The notes under the pieces are model-generated. The model was not told the DNA's origin, made no database searches, and saw nothing but the letters and a program-made list of their open reading frames with translations. DNA of 53,919 nucleotides, from contig NZ_JONR01000034.1 in NCBI RefSeq assembly GCF_000711955.1, positions 1 to 53,919 on the forward strand, written 5' to 3'. Source of the DNA: Nevskia soli DSM 19509. GTDB taxonomy: Bacteria > Pseudomonadota > Gammaproteobacteria > Nevskiales > Nevskiaceae. Positions within the stretch are counted from its first letter, which is position 1. Each line of letters opens with the position of its first letter. The position numbers and the translations under genes are program-made. Of the stretch, positions 49,525-53,919 are shown piece by piece.

Positions 49525-50826
49525 ATGTCGTTTTCCGAACTGGGCTTAGCGCCCGAGTTGCTGCGTGCCATTGCCGACGAGGGCTACACCGAGCCCACGC
49601 CGATCCAGAAACAGGCCATTCCGCTGGTGCTCGAGGGGCGCGATCTGCTCGCCGCCGCCCAGACCGGCACCGGCAAGACCGCCGCCTTCACCCTGCCGAT
49701 CCTGCAGAAGCTGATCACCGTCACCAACGGCGCCCCTGGGCCCCGCGTGCTGGTGCTGGTGCCGACGCGTGAACTCGCCGCCCAGGTGGCCGAGTCGGTC
49801 CGCACCTACGGCAAGCATCTCAAGCTGCGCACCGCCGTGATCTTCGGCGGCGTCGGCATCAACCCGCAGATCGACCTGCTGCGCCGCGGCGTCGAGATCG
49901 TCGTCGCCACCCCGGGCCGCCTGCTCGACCATCTGCAGCAGCGCACGGTCAACCTCTCCAACGTCGAGACGCTGGTGCTGGACGAAGCCGACCGCATGCT
50001 CGACATGGGCTTCATCCGCGACATCCGCCGCGTCATCCAGGTGCTGCCGAAGAAGCGCCAGAACCTGCTGTTCTCCGCCACCTTCAACCCGGAAATCCGC
50101 GGCCTGGCCGAAAGCCTGCTGCACAATCCGGCCACGGTGGACGTGGCGCCGCGCAACACCGCCGCCGAACTGGTGACGCAGCGCGTGCACCCGGTCGACA
50201 AGTCGCGCAAGACCGGCCTGCTGGCCCATCTGGTGAAGGAGGGCGACTGGAAGCAGGTGCTGGTCTTCACCCGCACCAAGCACGGCGCCAACCGCCTGGC
50301 CGAGCAGCTCGCCCGCCACGGCATCACCACCGCCGCCATCCACGGCAACAAGTCGCAGAACGCGCGCACCAAGTCCCTGGCCGACTTCAAGGCCGGCAAG
50401 GTGCGCGTGCTGGTGGCCACCGACATCGCCGCCCGCGGCATCGACATCGACCAGCTGCCGCATGTGGTCAACCACGAGCTGCCGAACGTGCCGGAGGATT
50501 ACGTCCATCGCATCGGCCGTACCGGCCGTGCCGGCACCTCGGGCGAAGCCATTTCCCTGGTCAGCTCCGACGAGCGCCAGGAGCTGAAGGACATCCAGCG
50601 CCTGCTGCGCAAGGAAATCCCGTCCTCGATGGTGCCGGGCTTCGAGCCGGGCTCGCAGCCGACTGCGGAAGAAACCGCACGCCACGCCGCGATGAAGTTG
50701 CCGGACAGCGCGCCGCAGCGCCCGCAGCGTCCCAACCCCCCGCGCCACGGCTTCGGCCGCGGCGGCAACGGCCGGCCGTCACGCGACGCCGAGCGTCTCG
50801 CCGGCAAGTCGCGCAAGGTCCATTGA
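49525..50826 (+). CDS. rhlE: DEAD-box ATP-dependent RNA helicase RhlE
   Basis: A 433-residue DEAD-box helicase: Q motif (FSELGLAPELLRAI..., TPIQKQAIP), Walker A AQTGTGKTAAF, PTRELAAQV, VLDEADRML (DEAD), FSAT, TDIAARGIDIDQLP and HRIGRTGRAG. The C-terminal extension is short, Pro/Arg/Gly-rich and basic, as in RhlE. It unwinds RNA structures in ribosome assembly and cold adaptation. The ATG at 49525 has AGGAG eight bases before it. The following RRM gene, after a repeat array, may work in the same process. Confidence 0.95.
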   Translation: MSFSELGLAPELLRAIADEGYTEPTPIQKQAIPLVLEGRDLLAAAQTGTGKTAAFTLPILQKLITVTNGAPGPRVLVLVPTRELAAQVAESVRTYGKHLKLRTAVIFGGVGINPQIDLLRRGVEIVVATPGRLLDHLQQRTVNLSNVETLVLDEADRMLDMGFIRDIRRVIQVLPKKRQNLLFSATFNPEIRGLAESLLHNPATVDVAPRNTAAELVTQRVHPVDKSRKTGLLAHLVKEGDWKQVLVFTRTKHGANRLAEQLARHGITTAAIHGNKSQNARTKSLADFKAGKVRVLVATDIAARGIDIDQLPHVVNHELPNVPEDYVHRIGRTGRAGTSGEAISLVSSDERQELKDIQRLLRKEIPSSMVPGFEPGSQPTAEETARHAAMKLPDSAPQRPQRPNPPRHGFGRGGNGRPSRDAERLAGKSRKVH

Positions 50827-50829
50827 AGC

Positions 50830-50907
50830 AGTGGCCAGCGGCTGGTGATCGGTGGTCAGTAAGAAGCGCCACTAATCACTAGCCACCAGTCACCAACCAC
50901 TAATTAC
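50830..50907. repeat. Heptamer-unit repeat array between rhlE and the RRM gene
   Basis: Left arm 50830-50861 reads as AGTGGCC, AGCGGCT, GGTGATC, GGTGGTC and AGTA. Right arm 50871-50907 reads as ACTAATC, ACTAGCC, ACCAGTC, ACCAACC, ACTAATT and ACC. The arms are imperfectly complementary. The element resembles that at 31963-32063, including the GAAGC after AGTA. Confidence 0.8.
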
Positions 50908-50925
50908 CGCAGCCTGGAGTTCAAG

Positions 50926-51198
50926 ATGCTCAAAATCTATGCCGGCAACCTGCCGTCCGACGCCACCGAAAAGGAAATCACCGAGCTGTTCTCGGCTCAC
51001 GGTCGCGTGCGCTCGATCAAGCTGGCTCACGACGTGTTCTCCGGCAAGTGCCGCGGTTTCGGCTTCATCGAAATGGAAGGCCATGAGGCGCGCGCCGCCA
51101 TTGCCGGCCTCAACGGCAAGGACCTGCGCGGCAACCTGCTGCGCGTCAACGAAGAGAAGAAGGATCTGAAGGGCGGCGCCCGCGGCGGTCGCCGCTAG
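50926..51198 (+). CDS. RRM-type RNA-binding protein
   Basis: A 90-residue protein that consists of one RNA-recognition motif: RNP2 as KIYAGNL, RNP1 as KCRGFGFIEM, and a Gly/Arg-rich basic tail (GGARGGRR). Bacterial RRM proteins of this class bind single-stranded RNA and are often cold-induced. The ATG at 50926 is about 100 bp after rhlE and follows a heptamer array, so both genes may be read through or separated by processing. No other start gives a complete domain. Confidence 0.92.
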   Translation: MLKIYAGNLPSDATEKEITELFSAHGRVRSIKLAHDVFSGKCRGFGFIEMEGHEARAAIAGLNGKDLRGNLLRVNEEKKDLKGGARGGRR

Positions 51199-51207
51199 GC
51201 TGTTGCC

Positions 51208-51238
51208 GCGCCGCGCCCTCTTTCGGAAGGCGCGGCGC
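51208..51238 (+). terminator. Hairpin after the RRM gene
   Basis: A 10-bp stem (GCGCCGCGCC/GGCGCGGCGC) with an 11-nt loop lies ten bases after the stop. It lacks a long T-run, so termination strength is uncertain. The rest of the 288 bp up to the next gene holds no recognised gene. Confidence 0.5.
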
Positions 51239-51486
51239 CTTGCCTGCCGCATCGCCCGGATGCCGGCCGAACCCATACCGGGGCCAGCCTGCAGGTTCGT
51301 ACCAATTACTGCTTTTTCCATGCCGCCCGGCCCGCCGCCAGGCGGCTTTTGCGTGTCTGAGAATCCATTCAACTGACCGTTTTTAAACAGAAATAACCGC
51401 ATTAAGGCGTGATTCAGGCGGGTCTTCGTAAGCTGGCTCCATCGCGTATCCCAAGGATTGGGGCGCAGGTTCAAAAGGAGCTTCCC

Positions 51487-51831
51487 ATGAAACGCGTCAT
51501 GATCAGTGCAGCACTCGCCGTTGTCCTCGTTGCCGGCTGTTCCAAGCCGGGTGCCCCGACGCCGCCGTCCCAGGCTTCCGCCGCCCCCAAGGTGGTGTGT
51601 AGCGAGCAGCGCGTCGAGCACAAGAAGGAATGGGGCACCGGCGGCATCGCCGGCACCGCCATCGGCGGCGCGGCGGGCGGCCTGCTCGGCAACCAGTTCG
51701 GCAAGGGCAGCGGCAATGCCGCAATGACTGCCGCGGGTGCGGTGGGCGGCGCGGTCGCCGGCCACGAGATCGGCAAGGATCGCGATACCCAGGTGTCGTA
51801 CACCGAGCACTGCCGCGATGTGAGCAACTAA
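51487..51831 (+). CDS. Glycine-zipper lipoprotein (17-kDa antigen/OsmB-like)
   Basis: A 114-residue lipoprotein (lipobox VAGC at residue 18). The mature part has a short Pro/Ala linker, a VVCSEQRVEHKKEWGTGGIAGTAIGG stretch and a glycine-zipper pair (GGAAGGLLGNQFGKGSGNAAMTAAGAVGGAVAGHEIG). This is the 2TM glycine-zipper family found in outer-membrane stress-related lipoproteins. The start ATG at 51487 has AGGAG six bases upstream. A strong terminator follows. Confidence 0.85.
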   Translation: MKRVMISAALAVVLVAGCSKPGAPTPPSQASAAPKVVCSEQRVEHKKEWGTGGIAGTAIGGAAGGLLGNQFGKGSGNAAMTAAGAVGGAVAGHEIGKDRDTQVSYTEHCRDVSN

Positions 51832-51858
51832 TAAGTTACTGCGGTTGGCTGTCTCGAA

Positions 51859-51895
51859 GGCCGGAACCCTCCCAGGGGTTCCGGCCTTTTCTTTT
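51859..51895 (+). terminator. Intrinsic terminator of the glycine-zipper gene
   Basis: An 11-bp stem (GGCCGGAACCC/GGGTTCCGGCC) with a 6-nt loop is followed by TTTTCTTTT. Confidence 0.9.
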
Positions 51896-51947
51896 GCGCG
51901 CGCCATGGAGCTAACATGCCCGGACCATTCTTCTTGAGGAGCCCGGC

Positions 51948-52340
51948 ATGCTCGATCACATCGGTTTTTCCGTTTCCGATCTGGGGCGTTCCAGGGCGTT
52001 TTACGAGCAGGCGCTGGCGCCGCTGGGCATCGTCAAGATCATGGAACTCACTGCCGAACAGACCGGCGACAGCGGCCACGTCGGCTTCGGCGAAGGCGGC
52101 AAACCCTACTTCTGGATCGGCGATCGTGCCGACACCGTCCTCAAGGGGCCTTTGCATGTGGCCTTCGTCGCCCCAGACCGCGCCGCCGTGGATGCTTTCC
52201 ACAAAGCCGCCCTGGCCGCCGGCGGCCGCGACAATGGCGCCCCCGGCCTGCGCATCCACTATCACCCGAGCTACTACGGCGCCTTCGTGCTCGATCCCGA
52301 TGGACACAACGTCGAGGCGGTCTGCCACAAGCCCGGCTAG
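51948..52340 (+). CDS. VOC-family (glyoxalase-like) protein
   Basis: A 130-residue single-domain vicinal-oxygen-chelate protein: MLDHIGFSVSDLGRSRAFYEQALAPLG, GPLHVAFVAPDRAAVDAFHKAALAAGG and YGAFVLDPDGHNVEAV. It carries the usual metal-ligand positions (His4, His in GPLHVAF, Glu in NVEAV). It probably binds or modifies a small metabolite; the specific reaction is unknown. GAGGAG lies seven bases before the ATG. It stands alone. Confidence 0.88.
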   Translation: MLDHIGFSVSDLGRSRAFYEQALAPLGIVKIMELTAEQTGDSGHVGFGEGGKPYFWIGDRADTVLKGPLHVAFVAPDRAAVDAFHKAALAAGGRDNGAPGLRIHYHPSYYGAFVLDPDGHNVEAVCHKPG

Positions 52341-52405
52341 ACGCGTGGCTAAACTGGCATGTGCATTGCTATATTCCGGCCACCAACGAAAAGAGAGATG
52401 CGCTC

Positions 52406-52621
52406 ATGGGAAAATTTGTCGAAATCGAATTCCAGAACAAGACCACCCTGGTGAAGCTGGCGGAGATCACCATGCTGGAACTGGTTGAAGAGGAAGAGGG
52501 CTACGCCCTCAATATCTACATCTCCGGCGAAGACACCGTCACGGTGGAAGCCGAGCCGGGCAACGAGAAGATGGTGCAGGGTCTGTACAACGACCTGAAG
52601 GCGAAGCTCGAAGCGGTTTGA
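52406..52621 (+). CDS. Small acidic hypothetical protein
   Basis: A 71-residue soluble, acidic protein (MGKFVEIEFQNKTTLVKLAE, ELVEEEEGYALNIYISGED, ending LKAKLEAV). The alternation suggests a small alpha/beta fold with a beta pair and C-terminal helix. No family recognised. An AAGAGAGA tract lies upstream of the ATG at 52406, giving a plausible ribosome site; the longer frame from a GTG at 52361 lacks one. It lies between VOC gene and repeat-rich spacer. Confidence 0.6.
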   Translation: MGKFVEIEFQNKTTLVKLAEITMLELVEEEEGYALNIYISGEDTVTVEAEPGNEKMVQGLYNDLKAKLEAV

Positions 52622-52757
52622 AACCCCGTTTTCCCCATGGGTGCCATGCGTGCCAAGGTTTTTTGTTGGCACGCATGCGGCGAGCGATGTTCCTTCCCAC
52701 CGGGAAAAGGGTGCGAAAGTCGGGGCTGCATCCGTACGTTGAGGGCAGCAGAACTGG

Positions 52758-52777
52758 ATCCCCGCCTGCGCGGGGAT
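52758..52777. repeat. REP-like hairpin
   Basis: ATCCCCGC-CTGC-GCGGGGAT followed by GACG is a perfect 8-bp stem. Similar ATCCCCGCNTGCGCGGGGAT elements recur in many proteobacterial genomes (recollection). Confidence 0.7.
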
Positions 52778-52909
52778 GACGCAGAGGGCGGAGGAACGCC
52801 CAAGAGCGACACTCCGGCCTTTGACGTTGCTTTGCGCTTTTGCGGTTGCTTTTGATTTGGCTTTTGACGTTCCCACCGTTGTCTGCAGGCTCCGGGGCGG
52901 CGCTTCTTT

Positions 52910-52945
52910 GGTTACTTTCTTGTCGCTGGAGACAAGAAAGTAACC
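52910..52945. repeat. Perfect 15-bp inverted repeat
   Basis: GGTTACTTTCTTGTC and GACAAGAAAGTAACC are exact complements with a 6-nt GCTGGA loop. I recall GTTACTTT...AAAGTAAC palindromes as dispersed repeats in Xanthomonadales. The loop and its lack of a T-run argue against a plain terminator. Confidence 0.8.
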
Positions 52946-53067
52946 CGCCTTCAAGGCGGAACCGCAATTTCATTCTGCGACTCCAATGCCTAGCGCGCTA
53001 GCGCGTACGCCGAAGTTTCAGGGCAAGTGGCAAAGCTTGGTGTGGCGTCCAAGATGCCTGAAGCAGA

Positions 53068-53730
53068 TCATGCTGCCTTCAACTCCCGCACACCCGCCGG
53101 CGACCCCAGCAACAACACATCCGCCGGCCGCCGCGCGAACAGCCCAACCGTTACCACGCCGGCTATCAGCCCGATCTCGGTCTCCAGCTTCACCGCGTCG
53201 GTGATCGACAGCCCCGCCACGTCGAGGATGACGTTGCCGTTGTCGGTGATCACGTTCTCGCGCCAGCTCGGCATGCCGCCGAGCTTGACCAGCTCGCGCG
53301 CCACGTAGGAGCGCGCCATCGGGATCACTTCCACCGGCAGGGGAAACTTGCCCAGCACCTTGACCAGCTTGGATTCGTCGGCGATGCAGATGAACTTGCG
53401 GCTGGCCGCGGCCACGATCTTCTCGCGGGTGAGGGCGGCACCACCGCCCTTGATCAGCTGCAGCTGGTGGTTGGCCTCGTCGGCGCCGTCGACGTAGATC
53501 GACAGGCTGCCGACGCTGTTCAGGTCCAGCACCGGGATGCCGACGGCCTTGAGACGGGCGCTGCTGGCCTCGGACGAGGACGCGGCGCCGGGGATGTCGT
53601 GCTTCATTTTCGCCAGGGCGTCGATGAAGTAGTTGACGGTGGAGCCGGTGCCGACGCCGAGGATTTCCCCCGGTTCGACGTACTTGAGGGCGGCTTCTGC
53701 GGCGGCTTTCTTGGCGGCGTCCTGGCTCAT
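53068..53730 (-). CDS. rpiA: Ribose-5-phosphate isomerase A
   Basis: A 220-residue RpiA: GVGTGSTVNYFIDAL (substrate loop), SSEASSARL, YVDGADEANHQLQLIKGGGAALTREKI (catalytic Asp and Glu region), FICIADESKLV and the C-terminal TVGLFARRPADVLLLG. It interconverts ribose-5-phosphate and ribulose-5-phosphate in the pentose phosphate pathway. The ATG at 53730 gives the typical start MSQDAAKKAAAEAALKYV. Normal length; no operon partner visible. Confidence 0.97.
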   Translation of the reverse strand: MSQDAAKKAAAEAALKYVEPGEILGVGTGSTVNYFIDALAKMKHDIPGAASSSEASSARLKAVGIPVLDLNSVGSLSIYVDGADEANHQLQLIKGGGAALTREKIVAAASRKFICIADESKLVKVLGKFPLPVEVIPMARSYVARELVKLGGMPSWRENVITDNGNVILDVAGLSITDAVKLETEIGLIAGVVTVGLFARRPADVLLLGSPAGVRELKAA

Positions 53731-53851
53731 GGCGGGAGGTGAGAGGGGAGAGGGGATAGGCGGCAAAGCATAAACGCAAAGCATCGAAAGCGCTGCCTTG
53801 CCTTAGAGCCTGTAACAGAATGAATCGCGCCTGCGACGGCGGTCATTTTTG

Positions 53852-53919
53852 CGCAGTGCAAGTCGGACAGAGTGCGGCATGGTGATTCCATGGTGCGCTC
53901 TGGCCGGCGCAGCACTGCG
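53852..53919. repeat. Long imperfect hairpin at the right edge
   Basis: CGCAGTGC (53852-53859) pairs with GCACTGCG (53912-53919). Nested CGG/CCG, CAGAG/CTCTG, GC/GC and CATGG/CCATG segments pair in order with small bulges, giving one ~68-nt hairpin. It may continue past the window. Confidence 0.65.

Larger units (their letters stand above)
52622..53067. other. Repeat-rich spacer, 446 bp
   Basis: No gene is seen. It holds two palindromic elements (52758-52777 and 52910-52945), plus a stretch (52800-52870) of low-complexity TTTTGCG/TTTTGAC runs. Composition is less GC-rich than the neighbours. These are typical of dispersed intergenic repeats in Xanthomonadales. Confidence 0.6.

Noticed and set aside
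1..53919. CRISPR arrays and tRNA/rRNA genes
   Set aside because: No evenly spaced 25-40-bp repeats with unique spacers and no tRNA or rRNA signatures were found by eye.

Overview
The window is GC-rich (roughly two thirds G+C), densely packed Gammaproteobacterial DNA. Gene families, lipoprotein types and dispersed repeats point to the Xanthomonadales, most likely Rhodanobacteraceae (Dyella/Rhodanobacter/Frateuria-like). This placement is inferred from protein style and repeats; there is no rRNA gene. No tRNA, CRISPR array or intact insertion sequence was seen.

Layout. (1) 1-5 kb: the 3' end of a large polymorphic-toxin-like gene with a probable nuclease tip and a candidate immunity gene, a membrane-anchored J-domain protein, a zinc-ribbon membrane protein, and a convergent lipoprotein with a trypsin-like protease domain. 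(2) 5.1-9.5 kb: an isolated phage module with three tail-fibre-like proteins, a terminator, an M15-type endolysin and two holin-like membrane proteins, but no capsid, terminase, portal or integrase. (3) 9.7-15.1 kb: a head-GIN adhesin-like protein, an isoprenylcysteine-methyltransferase-like enzyme, an SRPBCC gene remnant, then a Fur box ahead of a TonB receptor/PepSY/small membrane protein iron operon. (4) 15.3-18 kb: a phosphoesterase lipoprotein and a di-haem cytochrome c peroxidase. (5) 18.1-22.8 kb: a ferritin-like/4Fe-4S/double-CDGSH fusion divergent from an alpha/beta hydrolase, then an SDR divergent from a TetR regulator across a perfect palindrome. (6) 23-29.5 kb: GH18 chitinase, DUF4034-type protein, Deg-like protease, His-rich periplasmic protein, crotonase. 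(7) 29.7-36.3 kb: a kdp potassium-pump operon (miniprotein, kdpF, kdpA, kdpB, kdpC, small membrane protein) followed by an outer-membrane barrel, with no kdpDE inside the window. (8) 36.6-41.5 kb: secreted Gly/Trp/His-rich protein, a cloverleaf-like structured element, DUF1615 lipoprotein, repeats, and two small lipoproteins, one broken at a run of eight G. (9) 41.5-46.8 kb: a DUF2182/DUF899/HTH/beta-propeller/GDPD block bounded by direct repeats of the 3' end of an ahpD-like gene. (10) 46.9-53.9 kb: NYN-domain protein, SDR, DUF4399 lipoprotein, rhlE, RRM protein, glycine-zipper lipoprotein, VOC protein, small acidic protein, rpiA.

How the genes work together. Iron acquisition (Fur-box operon) and iron-sulphur/ferritin chemistry sit in the first half. 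Potassium uptake is a complete KdpFABC pump with hairpins in all three intercistronic gaps. RhlE and the RRM protein form a plausible cold/RNA-remodelling pair. The observations most worth a second look are the orphan tail-fibre/lysis module, the ferritin/CDGSH fusion, the cloverleaf element at 37.9 kb, the heptamer hairpin arrays at 32.0 and 50.8 kb, the poly-G frameshift at 41.08 kb, and the ahpD direct repeats bracketing a 4.7 kb block.
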